DNA of 64,000 bases, from the NCBI RefSeq assembly GCF_047663525.1, contig NC_092589.1, forward strand, positions 26,719,001 to 26,783,000. The letters run 5' to 3'. The stretch is from Anas platyrhynchos. Its lineage: Eukaryota > Chordata > Aves > Anseriformes > Anatidae. The notes below the pieces were generated by a model that was given only the letters and a program-made list of their open reading frames with translations, did no database searches and was not told where the DNA came from. Below are positions 1 through 9,274 of the stretch, in pieces. Positions within the stretch are counted from its first letter, which is position 1. Each line of letters begins with the position of its first letter. Both the position numbers and the translations under genes were made by a program.

Positions 1-480
1 TGCTAATTTAATGTTTGCATTTTTACTTCTAACAGATACAGAAGCAGATTACGTTTGTCATCAAATTCTTATGCTAGCACTGAAAGAAGCTGGATGAGAC
101 CCTCACTGCTCACTTATCAGCAGATGTGTCTGTTTTATTCTTTGTAAATTACTTTTATTCAATATTCCTTAGTCCACCCGTAAGATTTTAGTTCAAAGCT
201 TCAAATTCAGTTAAACTGAAATAACAGATCTGGAAAGTGAATGCAGGCACTTTCAAAAAATCAGTGCAATTAAGGACGAAGTGCATGCCAATAACTTTCA
301 CCTAGCTTTCTATTTACAGGTCTTTCATGTATCAATTTGTGAGCTGTCTCCAGATGTAGATTGAACATGTAGATGATTGAACATGTAGATGTAGAACATG
401 AATTAAATCCTGGCTCTCTAAATGTTCCGCATGTTTCCTTACAAGAAGTAAGAAAGAACGCAAGGCAGTAGAGGTTTTAC
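1..480 (-). other. TARBP1 intron 7, 5' part
   Basis: This stretch is intronic on the minus strand. It holds an exact 16-base tandem duplication, GATTGAACATGTAGAT at 359-374 and 375-390. No next TARBP1 exon is visible on the minus strand. Confidence 0.75.
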
Positions 481-616
481 CTTAAAGCCTGAAGTCCATC
501 AGTGCCCAGTACTTTACATGCAGGGATACATGCCAGAGCCATTGAAAGAAACAAGATGGGAACAGCACACCAATGCCGACTTGTCATCTTCTGAATAAAC
601 TTTAACAGGAAACTAC
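481..616 (-). CDS. TARBP1: TARBP1 coding exon 7
   Basis: This 136-nt exon encodes [18 protein letters not shown], then [17 protein letters not shown] and [10 protein letters not shown] plus 2 nt. The acceptor is TATTTTAAG and the donor GTAAAA. The [16 protein letters not shown] core is nearly identical to human. This is the last exon visible; the next (human DVIHCTM...) is not found in 1-480. Confidence 0.94.
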
Positions 617-3600
617 CTTAAAATAAAAGTAAACAAACAAACAAACAAAAATCAAGTGTGATTTTCTGCTTTCCAATGCATTTAAATGACAAAGACCCCA
701 GCAGGAGAACATTATGATGCACTCACATTGCACATTTAAAATCATTTCTGAAAACTAAATGAATGACAAGGGTGTCTCCAAGTTGCTAATCACAGAACAC
801 TGACTTTTTGATAAATAAAATACATGCCATAGGAAAAGGCAAAGAAATAACAGCATCTACAGCACTACAAGCATGTAAGGTGTTTTCCACAACAGTATGT
901 ACCTGTGAATAGAGTATATTGAATAGAGCTGGTTCTACCCTAATTTCATCCCATTAGACCATACATTAAATTCTGGGCTGAAAAGGAGCAACCTTTGACA
1001 GACTACACTACCACCAAAATTTGGGAAACATCCCAGAAATCTTCCTGTATCCAACCTGACAATAAAAAAAAAAATCCTTATTCAGCTTCTGCCTTAGGGC
1101 TTCAAAAGAGACAGAGTGCTGACTACACAGGTCATGACCAAAGAGGTCTGGCAGATTGTTTTTATAAATCAACCTAACAAGGAAAAAAAAAAAAAGGAAA
1201 GAAAGAAAAGAACATCAACACAGAATAGTTCTAAAGATTTTACACAGTACAGCATTATCTAAACTGACAAAGAAAAAATCTGCAAAAACTATTCATCTTC
1301 AGAACAACGGGTTGTGGTTATTTTTGTCTTTTTAATATATATATATATATATATTATAAAAAAAAAAGTGTCCTCGAGTTTCCCTTAAAACAATTTTGCA
1401 ACTTGTTACAGCAGCATCCCTCTAAGCCTCTGAAGAATTCTCTTTTCTGGGAACTTCACTGTCATAGCGAGAACTACTCCTTTTTTCCCCCTCAAGTCAT
1501 GTGGAAAAACTGGGGTAAATGCTTACATGGGATATGGAAAATGACTCCGCAGTTTTTATTTGGTTTCTTTATTTTAAAAAGATAAAGGTGATATTGAAAC
1601 ATACCTTTTTCTTCCTCTGGAAGAAGCATCAGATAAGTAGCCAAAAAATTCTGCAGCCTCATTCCCAATGGAGGACAGGCTCCCATTGACTGACCTGGTG
1701 TCCTGTTAAGTTTTAAAACAGCAAATACACAACTGACATGTTAACAGCTACAAGTAGGATTGACCTTAAACAAAACCAGAATGGTTAATCCACTGCAGAG
1801 ACTGTCCCAATAGGCCACAGAGATGCAATGCATCAGCCTGCTCCCTCCACTGTGCCCAGCAGTCCAACAGTAAACACAGAGAGGACGAAGAAGGTCACAA
1901 CAATACCAGTCTCCCTACAAGGACATGGTACAGCATCAGCACACTAAGGTATTCAAGTACAACCTCAAGCACAGTTACTGGACTGGGAGCATCAAATGTT
2001 GAGCCCACAGTAAGAAATGGCACTACAGGTTCAACTTTGTGCCTGCACTAGCAGTATTCCACAGGCCTTTGGACAAGCAGGTTACCAAGACCTGTGTATA
2101 ATCACTACTTCTGGTATACTCACTCCTTGTATAATCACTCTTCTACTTTCAGATATATCCCAACATGTTTCACCAGAAGTATGAAAGCTATGACAGAAGA
2201 TTATAAAGCCTTAACCCAACACCATTCTAGCTTATAACTCCACTTAAAGAACACCAAAACATGCAGCATTTGCTGCTACTTTTGACTTCCCGTGTCTGAT
2301 TTGAAGCGTATGACCATGCAAACCATACCGCAGCCAGCTGAGGTGACAAACACAGAGCTGCTGCAAGATCCTGAAGCAAAGGTCACGTGTCCTGTCATGT
2401 TTAGGTGAAACAACATATTCTAACTATGCTTACACAGGTATCCAGAACAACCAAATCTAACCTGACCACTGGTTAAGTGACAATCATATTTCCCTCTCTC
2501 CTGAAGCGCAAAAATAATGTCAACTCTTCGAGCTGCCCAAAAAGGTCTGCCAGTCAAGGCTACTCCAACTGAGTTGGAGTTTGATTGTTAGCCAAACGTT
2601 CATCACCCAAGACACTCATCTGGAATAAAGTGCATTCAACACTTTATTTCCCATTCTTAGAACTTTCCATGCAAGTAACACAAAGGATTGAAAACCATCA
2701 GTACAATGAATGAACACCAACTTGTAACCCCTCCAACTTTTATCTGTTCATTATGTATTTATACCCAAGGAGGCCACTGTCACGTCTTTAACAGTCTGCT
2801 CTGAAAAGTATTTTATTTGCCAAAAGATAGTCATCCAATGGTGGAAAAAAAATATATCTATCAGTTATGATTTTGCAGCAATTAGCGCAACCCCTTCTGT
2901 CTGTGCAAAAAAGAAGAGAAGATAAATATTTCAGAAAGTTACTCACTTATCATATCTCACTTCATTTCCAAATTAGTATTTTAACACTATATGCTAAGCA
3001 GAACCTTAAGGAATTACTGAGTTGCTATCACTAGGATGGAACTGAACCTGTTTCATCTCTTACTCACAGCCACACATCTTTCCCAAGAAACTCTCCACCT
3101 GTCAGTGAATTTAGCAAATGCCATTTATTTACTAATATACTTTATCCAAAATTTTACCAACATGCTCAAACCCATATTAGTAGGACACACTTACAATAAT
3201 CAATACATTTAATAATCAGTTGCTTACCTGCTATAAAGGGAACTTTCTGAGAGGGCATCCATTAACGGCCCAATAACAAACTGATAAAAGGGAAGAACAA
3301 TGAGTAAATGTACGCTTGCAAGGCACTGATACATAGAGACTAACTAGAATTATTCAACCTCACTTTAAAAGTAAAGGAAGAGTCAGAAACTAGAGAACAC
3401 ACTTGGCAATAATAACTATTAGTAGCAAAAGGAGTTGGAAACTAAAGAGAAGGGGGAGCAGGAGACTAAACAAGCAGAACAGTATTTTTTAATAGGTAAA
3501 TTTCACAGAGCATGGTGAAAGCTGCAAGCACATAAAACATTTTGGGAAACAGATGGAGAATGGATGGTGTTCAGCATAAGAAGGGAAAAGGTATTTAAAC

Positions 3601-6600
3601 ACAAAATAGAGGAAAGATTAGAAGTAGAAGAAAGCAATAGAAAAGACTATTATACTACTAAACCATCCCTAGAAAGATTAAGGATGTGCTACTTTATTTT
3701 TATTTTTTTAAGGTTAACTGGATTTCAAGTTAGCAATCAAGAAGCTAACTTAATTTGTATAAATCAGAAATAAATTAGCCTTTGAGGGCAATATTCCTTC
3801 TATGAAGAGGAGAAAGAAGCAATGGTAATACAATACAGATCACTTCTTACTGAATTGTAGGCTGGTTGAGGTATCAACCTACACATGTTACCATATAAAA
3901 AAACCTAGGGACTTAAAATACTTCTTCCCCTATATGGAATATGTGTATGTGTGTTTTTAAAGGGAGATGCAGTAATACACTGATTATACTACACTACATA
4001 CATATGAAATATCTCCCAGAGTTATCTAGCAATGGATCTTAAAATTCAGTCCTTAAATAGGAGATACTGTGCACAGGCAAAGTCTGTAGACCAAGTTTAC
4101 CCAAAACCCTGTTCAACCAATTGTTTTAATAATACCCAAAACTGCTCAATCAATTGATCTAATAATTTTGGAGAAGATCAGGAACCATGGAAGTCTGAAG
4201 CATCAATCATTCCCCTACTAATGTAACCCTTGATAAAAAATTTCAATAAATTGGGTCGTACATTTAGTTAGAGCATTAGCTTCAAATATGTGAATGAATG
4301 ACTGTACTTAAGAACCCATTCACTGCAGCCTGGCTATTTTCCAATTCATTTTATATTTGACATCACTTACGAATATAGCCATCACTCACACAGGTAAATA
4401 AGAGGGTATTTTTACAGAATATGCCTAATTCCAACACCACTGATGCAATCAGCATTAAGATACATTACAAGTTAGAACATCTACTTGTTCTGGCAAGTAA
4501 CCGTAAAATCCTTACCTCCGAAAAGCCAAGAGAATTGGGGAGATGCTTTGTTTCATAAAGCTCTAAAAAATGAAGGATGCCTTCCTTTGTCAATGTCTTA
4601 TTCTCACTCTCAAACATTCTTTTATAGATGCACATGTGCCATGATGGGTGAAACAACCAACAACCTGTTACAAAAGCAAACTCTTCAAAATTAACAGTGA
4701 CGCATTAGTATACTCTTTTTACAAATCTATGTTTTAAGGAAATTCATCAAACACACATACAAGACGTTGACATTCTGGATAACGCGATAGTCAATACACA
4801 ACACACTTCAGAAAGATTATTACAGCTGCTAGATTTATAAAAATATCCTACTAAATCTCCCATTAAAAAAAAACAACAACAACAACAACAAAAAAGTAAA
4901 TGCTCAAGTAAAACAAAACATAGAGGGGAAGTGCCAGGTAGTTAGTTCTGCTAGCAGGGAAAAAAAAAAAAAAGAAAAAGAAACAACTTCAGAATAAGAT
5001 AATAAGCAATATGGTAGGATTTCTTGTTGCTGCATCTCAGAACAGCACTGACAGTGAAAACTTAACAAAAAGCTGCAAATAAAATGAAGAAAAAAGTGAG
5101 AGTTAATCACCTAATACTTTAGAGATGCTTCAGAAAATGTTGTCTTACCTTTTTCCCCTGATATAGCATGTTCGTATAAACTGTTTAGTTTTGGTAATAC
5201 TGGCTTTATGACATGGATCTGAAATGCAAATCAGATACAATGTAAGTAGTCAGTTTACAATTTCAAATCTAAGAACTGGCACTTAGTCATGAGCTAGAAT
5301 TTACTGTCAATAGCATCAATGTAGCAATTGACAATAAAACTGCATTTAAATAAACAAACATACTCTGCAATGCCTGTGCAACTCATCCAAGGACTTGGTG
5401 TGCAACAGGAAATCGTAGGCTACAGATTAAGACGAATTGTTACTTCTTTGCTACTGTATCATAATGGTAATCCTTCCCAATAACCAACCCTTCTATTCAT
5501 CACAATTAGAATGTGAAGCTTTCAAATCAAACAGCACAAACCTCTGAAGTTAAACGCTTTGATAATGACTATTCTCTCAGTTACAGGACAATCATGCACA
5601 AATAATGCAAGATAAGTAAACTACAAACAGGTAATCACAACTAATTTATACCATGCAACTGCAGAGGGTCTCAGGTCAAAAGCAATCTTTCTACCAAGTT
5701 CACCGGCCTCTGAGTCAAACTTGGAATTACTTCCATCCAAGGGCACAAAGTGCTTTACTTGGAGATGTAGTGTCCTCTACTAAGAAGAGGTTACTGAGTG
5801 TAATAGCCTGATTTTTGCTGAGAAATGGGTTACCTCGCTGGGTAACCCAACGGGTCTTGCAATAAGCTGCAACCTGGGTTTTCCTTCCTTAGTTCAATGC
5901 ACAGCCGTAACCAGATTTCAGAGAGAGATGGGAATGCATTCCAAACTATGCTTGCTGCATTTTAAAGATTAAAATTCAAAATGAATCATGCCTGACGATG
6001 CTTAAACGCCTTCAATGGCCCAAACTGTAAATGCTTATACTGTAGGGGCCAGAAGCTATGGCGCAGGAGCTGCCCCCAGGCTTTCCGGCGCCCTCACCTG
6101 GTTTCCCTCCAGGGTTTCCAGCACCAAGATGTAGGTCTCCCAGAAGCGCAGCAGCGCCTCGTTCTCCTCGGCAGACCACCAGAAGAGGCTGGGCTCTGCA
6201 GGCAACGCAGACAGCTCGCTGACACCGCGCTGAGGCGGTGCCACAGGAGCCCTCCGGGGAGGGGGCCACACACACAGCAGGGGCCGGGAGGCGACGCGGT
6301 GCCTCCCCCCCATCCTTACCGTCCCCGCCGTCGGGGGGGCAGCGCAGGCAGGCTGCCTGCCCCCCGCAGAGATCCACGGCCCTCTTCAGCAGGTAGCGGG
6401 CCCTCCTGCGGCACAGCCCGTCCCCGCGGGCCAGCCCCTGCTGCACCAGCCTCCAGAAGCGAGGGCAGAGCCTGGCGTCGGGCCCTGCCGCGGCGCCGCG
6501 GGGCAGCAGCGCGTCGCACAGGGCGCTCAGCGCCAGCAGCGCCCGCCCGGCCCCGGGGGGCTCCCCGCCGGCCCCCAGCAGCCCCTCCCAGACGCGGCCC

Positions 6601-7184
6601 AGCGCCTCGCCGTTGCCGCCCAGCGCCGGCAGCAGCCGCCCGGCCGCCAGCGCCGCCGCCGCCTCGGCCTCGCCGTCGTCCCGCAGCAGCGCCAGCGCCG
6701 CCGCCACGCTCCGCGCCACCAGCGCCGGCTCCTCCAGCCAAGGCGCCGCCGCCGCCAGCGCCTCCACCGCCGCCTCGGCTCCTGCCCCACCGCCTCCTCC
6801 TCCTCCCTCCAGCTCGGCCAGCGCGTCGCGGGCCAGGCGTGCGGCCAGCGGCGCCCCGCAGAGCTGCACGCAGTGCCGCAGCGCGCCCCGCAGCGCCCGG
6901 CACAGCCGCAGCCGCTCGGCGCACGCCGCCCCCCCGGCCGCCCCTTCCCCGAGCCGCAGCAGCGGCCGGCAGCGCTCCAGCGCCACCTCCCAGGCTGCCC
7001 GCCGCAGCGCCTCGCCCGCCGCCGCCTGCCCCTCGCCCTCGCCCTCGGCCGCCGCCGCCAGGCGCTGCAGCAGCAGGCGCAGCGCCTCCGCGCGCTCGGC
7101 CGACAGCGGCGCGCACACGGCCCGCAGCAGCGCGCAGGGGTCGCCGCCGCGGGCCAGCAGCGCGTCGGCCAGCACCACCTCCAT
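481..7184 (-). CDS. TARBP1: TARBP1, 5' part (exons 1-7; 3' part beyond the left edge)
   Basis: TARBP1 is a large SpoU-family RNA 2'-O-methyltransferase, the vertebrate relative of yeast Trm3, which modifies G18 of some tRNAs. The catalytic domain is C-terminal and lies outside this window; the part here is the helical N-terminal scaffold. I built the model by joining seven exons at 6320-7184, 6098-6195, 5149-5218, 4516-4664, 3228-3280, 1605-1702 and 481-616. All junctions have GT donors and AG acceptors on the minus strand and all phases agree, giving 489 complete codons plus 2 nt. Diagnostic peptides include [56 protein letters not shown] and [15 protein letters not shown], which match my recollection of human TARBP1 closely. 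The start [10 protein letters not shown] corresponds to the human start MEWVLAEALL. Human TARBP1 is about 1,620 residues, so roughly 30 percent is present. No frameshift or internal stop is seen. Confidence 0.96.
617..1604 (-). other. TARBP1 intron 6
   Basis: This 988-bp AT-rich intron contains a CAAA-type run near 628-649, A-rich tracts near 1065 and 1182, and (AT)10 at 1335-1354. No other element is recognised. Confidence 0.85.
1605..1702 (-). CDS. TARBP1: TARBP1 coding exon 6
   Basis: This 98-nt exon completes an Arg codon, then encodes [19 protein letters not shown] and [13 protein letters not shown] plus 1 nt. The acceptor is TTAACAG and the donor GTATGT. The human counterpart has PLGLKLQKF and SLLPEE in the same positions. 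Confidence 0.94.
1703..3227 (-). other. TARBP1 intron 5
   Basis: This 1,525-bp intron is the largest complete one here. The part from about 1780 to 2110 is less AT-rich than the rest and may be a decayed interspersed repeat, but I cannot assign a family. A perfect 9-base inverted repeat with a single-base centre (ACTCCAACT/AGTTGGAGT) lies at 2562-2580. Confidence 0.8.
3228..3280 (-). CDS. TARBP1: TARBP1 coding exon 5
   Basis: This very small 53-nt exon encodes [17 protein letters not shown] plus 2 nt. The acceptor is TTTATCAG and the donor GTAAGC. It matches human [17 protein letters not shown] almost exactly, which secures it despite its size. Confidence 0.94.
3281..4515 (-). other. TARBP1 intron 4
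   Basis: This 1,235-bp AT-rich intron shows purine-rich stretches on the plus strand (3410-3660) and no recognisable repeat or RNA gene. Confidence 0.85.
4516..4664 (-). CDS. TARBP1: TARBP1 coding exon 4
   Basis: This 149-nt exon completes a split Gly codon (CWLF follows) and encodes the strongly conserved [18 protein letters not shown] segment and [10 protein letters not shown], ending FSE on a codon boundary before a GTAAGG donor. The acceptor is GTAACAG. It is the most highly conserved stretch of the N-terminal region visible here. Confidence 0.96.
4665..6097 (-). other. TARBP1 introns 3 and 2 (around exon 3)
   Basis: Intron 3 spans 4665-5148 and holds a (CAA)n stretch at 4872-4891 and an A-rich tract near 4960-4982. 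Intron 2 spans 5219-6097 and contains nothing I recognise apart from a short GGGTTACC/GGTAACCC pairing near 5825-5850. Confidence 0.85.
5149..5218 (-). CDS. TARBP1: TARBP1 coding exon 3
   Basis: This 70-nt exon encodes [17 protein letters not shown] followed by AISGEK plus 1 nt. The acceptor is TTTCAG and the donor GTAAGA. The [12 protein letters not shown] motif matches the human protein. It is too short to appear as a stand-alone open reading frame; it was found by reading the minus strand between exons 2 and 4. Confidence 0.94.
6098..6195 (-). CDS. TARBP1: TARBP1 coding exon 2
   Basis: This 98-nt exon completes a split Glu codon and encodes [20 protein letters not shown] followed by [12 protein letters not shown], ending on a codon boundary at a GTGAGG donor. 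The matching human segment also ends in LETLEGNQ. Intron 1 is only 124 bp (6196-6319), close to the lower range for vertebrates, and is itself GC-rich. Confidence 0.95.
6320..7184 (-). CDS. TARBP1: TARBP1 coding exon 1
   Basis: This exon supplies the start codon (7184-7182) and codons 1-288 plus 1 nt, ending at a GTAAGG donor at 6319-6314. It is extremely GC-rich and encodes an Ala/Leu/Arg/Cys-rich helical segment. Features seen are an EGEGEG stretch near residues 47-52, a run of seven glycines near residues 127-133, and a Cys-containing end ([12 protein letters not shown]). The Gly and Glu/Gly runs look like GC-driven expansions, since this exon is the least conserved part of the protein family. 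Long open frames on the plus strand across this exon are shadows produced by the base composition. An in-frame upstream ATG lies at 7322 (see the separate entry). Confidence 0.93.
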
Positions 7185-7234
7185 GCTGAGGGAGGGGACT
7201 CGGCGCGGTGCGGCTCGGCTCGGTGCGGGGCCGG

Positions 7235-7246
7235 TGCGCAGGCGCG
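7235..7246. promoter_or_regulatory. NRF1-like motif
   Basis: TGCGCAGGCGCG matches the NRF1 palindrome (TGCGCAnGCGCR type) and lies between the upstream in-frame ATG and the main start codon, so it would be in the 5' untranslated region or core promoter. Confidence 0.55.
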
Positions 7247-7269
7247 GCCCCGGTGCGGAGGGGTGGGGA

Positions 7270-7278
7270 GGCGGGGCC
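7270..7278 (+). promoter_or_regulatory. Sp1/KLF GC box
   Basis: GGCGGGGCC is a standard GC box inside the TARBP1 CpG island. Similar GC-rich strings are abundant here, so function rests only on position. Confidence 0.5.
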
Positions 7279-7313
7279 GGGCCGCTGCGTCCCGCTGAGG
7301 GGAGGGAGGGAGG

Positions 7314-7325
7314 GGCCGCCATGTT
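7314..7325 (-). promoter_or_regulatory. YY1 motif containing an in-frame upstream ATG
   Basis: The minus strand reads AACATGGCGGCC, a full match to the YY1 consensus AAnATGGCGGC. The ATG inside it (7322-7320) is in frame with TARBP1 with no stop between, and would add 46 residues before [10 protein letters not shown]. Its context (A at -3, G at +4) is good for initiation if the transcript includes it. Confidence 0.8.
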
Positions 7326-7361
7326 GGGGGGCAGCGGGAGGGGTTGGGGACGGGGTGGGGG
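7326..7361 (+). other. G-quadruplex-forming G tract at the TARBP1 promoter
   Basis: Six G runs of 6, 3, 4, 4, 4 and 5 bases occur on the plus strand within 36 bases, separated by loops of 1-4 bases. This satisfies the usual four-run quadruplex pattern. The G-rich strand is the template strand for TARBP1, directly next to the YY1 motif. Confidence 0.7.
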
Positions 7362-7723
7362 TCTCCTTCCCACCAGGTGTAGTGCGCAAAGTGTGGTGTT
7401 CGCCCGTGCTTGCTGTTGCCGTCTGTTCCAATAAATAAAGTATTTTCTAGTTTCCAGACCTGACCCGTGATCGTGGCCATTGTTATAAATGAAGTCTCAA
7501 TCTGAATGTAGTAATATTTATAAAAAGAATATTTCTAAAAGGTATAAAAGGCAAGTAAACAGTGCTGGGTGTGCAGGGAGTCTACGCTCTACCAACACGC
7601 ACACATGAACATCAAACATTCTAAACATACAGAACATTGCTTTACATACTAAACCCAAGTACGCCTATACATACATACAATCAGAAAAGGTAACAAACAA
7701 TCCTTTAAGTTCCATGACTGAAC

Positions 7724-7779
7724 AGTCTCCATTTTCCATTCCTTTTCTTGATTACAAACAAGTCTCCATTTTCCATTCC
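7724..7779 (+). repeat. Direct repeat, two exact 19-base copies, 37-base period
   Basis: AGTCTCCATTTTCCATTCC occurs exactly at 7724-7742 and 7761-7779. Such short tandem duplications are typical of LTR enhancer regions, but they also arise in ordinary DNA. Confidence 0.85.
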
Positions 7780-7919
7780 CTTTGAACAATATGTCTCGCT
7801 TTAAGTTGTCAAGCAACTCGGCCTTTGGGCCTTACGTATCCCGTTCTTCCTGGATCGAACAAAAGCATATCCATCTCCTTTTCAAGGCCAATAGGCCTGG
7901 GTCAAAAGGCACGTCCAGG

Positions 7920-7933
7920 TCACCAGGGGGCGG
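7920..7933 (+). promoter_or_regulatory. CTCF-like motif near the TARBP1 promoter
   Basis: TCACCAGGGGGCGG matches the CTCF core (CCASYAGRKGGCR) at all but the first position. It lies about 600 bp upstream of the TARBP1 start region inside the LTR-like block. Binding is not shown by sequence alone. Confidence 0.5.
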
Positions 7934-8372
7934 AACAGCAAAGGCCTGCGATGGCTGTAGCGGCAGAGGGGCCCATGGCGTAGCAGACTTTCAGTCTTTT
8001 TTTTCTTTTCTTTTCTTTTTTTTTTTCTTCTTGAGAACAGGCTTCTCTCGTATACCCTTCTCCCCACAGCAGTCCTTTTCAAAAACAACTTTTCATCGGT
8101 CAAACAACTTTGCATATAACAGCAACAGCAAACACAGAGAAACTTCCATGCCTCAACCTCTGGAGAACAAGCAACCCAAGACTGCATAGAGTCTCCTGAA
8201 TCACCCTTCTTTGTTCCTTCTAAACTCTTTTACATTCCTGATGACCTCATCGTTCAGAGTCTAATGTTATCATCAACCACAGGGCTTGCCAACCCCCATG
8301 GCCACACTCGCACATCTCCCCTTTCTTCATTAATATCAACCATCTTCTCGACATGAATTACCACTCCATATA

Positions 8373-8500
8373 TGACCCATGATCATGGCCATGAAGCCTA
8401 CCTGAGAGCCCTTCATCTGCCCCATAAAACACTTTCTAGTTTCAAGATCTGACCCATAGTCGTGGCTGTGAAGCCTACCTGAATGCCCTGCATCTGCCCC
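8373..8500 (+). repeat. Tandem repeat, 77-base period, about 1.7 copies
   Basis: The segment starting TGACCCAT at 8373 is repeated from 8450. Over the 51 bases shared (8373-8423 against 8450-8500) I count 43 identities. A third related piece begins TGACCC at 7461, at the other end of the LTR-like block. Confidence 0.85.
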
Positions 8501-8510
8501 GGGAAAACTG

Positions 8511-9229
8511 TAGGAAAACAGGGCACTGGCACCATGCCGTTAGCTCCTTAGCTGTGTGCCAGCAGCTGGCGTGGGGACCAGGGCAGTTTGATGTAGCCAA
8601 AAGGGAAAAAGGAAAGCAGGCTGATTTCCAGGGGGTGTAATTTCTAATTTCTATCTTTTTTTTCACAGCACTTCGAAAATGGTCACAGACTGCTCTCCGG
8701 GAAGATGTCACAGAGAGAGGCAAACGTGGAACTTTCTGGTCCCATGAAAGCAAAGGACAGCAGATTCCCTGCACAGCAGCACTAGGAAAGCACAGTTTCT
8801 GATGGATATGGGAGTTACCATGGCTAACTTCTCAGGCATCTAATGAAAAAGGCCTCTTGAAGTTTTCACTGTGAGCTCCCACTTGATCTTTTTCTCCAAA
8901 TCACACAAGTATAGTCTCTCTCCTTTCCCTGGCTACACACTTCCCCGATACATTTTTGAAATTTGTGATCTTTGAGAGTCTACTGACTGCAGAAGAGCTG
9001 AAGCTTGTTACTGCAAGGGACCTATAGTGTGACTGACTGCCTATGAGGTAAATTCCAGAAAAAGAAGGGGAAAAAGAACTATTTTAGACCTGCTAGTTAA
9101 CGTGGTTTCCATATGCCTTCACAGTCTGCGTGTATTTAGTTACATATAAAATACATAATCCAGAAAAAGCTTAAGAGAACAATTGAAATTCATACATTTA
9201 TTTAAATGTAAAGTAAAATATAGCGCTTT

Positions 9230-9233
<4 letters not shown>
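8511..9233. other. Non-coding, nothing recognised
   Basis: This mixed-composition stretch has no convincing reading frame, splice pattern or repeat family. It separates the LTR-like block from the (CA)n microsatellite. Confidence 0.6.

Positions 9234-9271
<38 letters not shown>
9234..9271 (+). repeat. (CA)19 microsatellite
   Basis: An uninterrupted CA run of 38 bases, likely length-polymorphic. Confidence 0.97.

Positions 9272-9274
<3 letters not shown>

Larger units (their letters stand above)
6090..7400. promoter_or_regulatory. CpG island over TARBP1 promoter, exon 1 and exon 2
   Basis: Base composition changes sharply from AT-rich introns to very high GC with dense CpG between about 6090 and 7400, then returns to AT-rich by 7430. 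It covers exon 2, intron 1, exon 1, the 5' untranslated region and the proximal promoter. This is the usual architecture of a housekeeping-type TATA-less vertebrate promoter. Edges were judged by eye. Confidence 0.9.
7185..7400 (-). promoter_or_regulatory. TARBP1 5' UTR and core promoter
   Basis: No TATA box is seen at a suitable distance. Instead there are a GC box (GGCGGGGCC, 7270-7278), an NRF1-like site (TGCGCAGGCGCG, 7235-7246) and a perfect YY1 site (7314-7325). YY1 sites with this ATG-containing core commonly sit at or just downstream of transcription starts, so transcription probably begins near 7325-7380; this is inference, not seen directly. Confidence 0.75.
7400..8505 (+). mobile_element. 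LTR-like interspersed repeat block, family not identified
   Basis: A segment with poly(A) signals (AATAAATAAAG at 7431-7441) followed by TTTCTAGTTTCCAGACCTGA and GACCCGTGATCGTGGCC is echoed about 1 kb downstream by TTTCTAGTTTCAAGATCTGA and GACCCATAGTCGTGGC (8433-8466). Between them are a 19-base direct repeat with 37-base period, a TATAAAAGG-type box (7542-7550) and T-rich tracts. Internal short duplications, a TATA-like box and a poly(A) signal recall an avian endogenous retroviral LTR or a rearranged LTR remnant on the plus strand. No gag, pol or env-like reading frame is present. Boundaries are approximate and the family assignment is inference. Confidence 0.4.

Noticed and set aside
20-100. 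Plus-strand sequence resembling a terminal exon (CTTCTAACAG acceptor, then about 20 open codons to TGA)
   Set aside because: Too short to judge, no poly(A) signal follows, no protein match recognised, and it lies antisense within a TARBP1 intron.
1780-2110. Codon-like block in TARBP1 intron 5, with weak word similarity to a ribosomal protein gene (RPL27)
   Set aside because: The matching words are not in consistent order and stops interrupt every frame; I consider it coincidence or an unidentified decayed repeat.
6299-7434. Long plus-strand and alternate-frame open frames over TARBP1 exon 1
   Set aside because: They are composition shadows of the GC-rich exon; products are Pro/Arg/Ala/Ser strings without family resemblance.
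7852-7860. Minus-strand GTTCGATCC, a perfect tRNA B-box-like string
   Set aside because: No A box, cloverleaf or acceptor stem could be drawn around it, so neither a tRNA nor a tRNA-derived SINE is supported.
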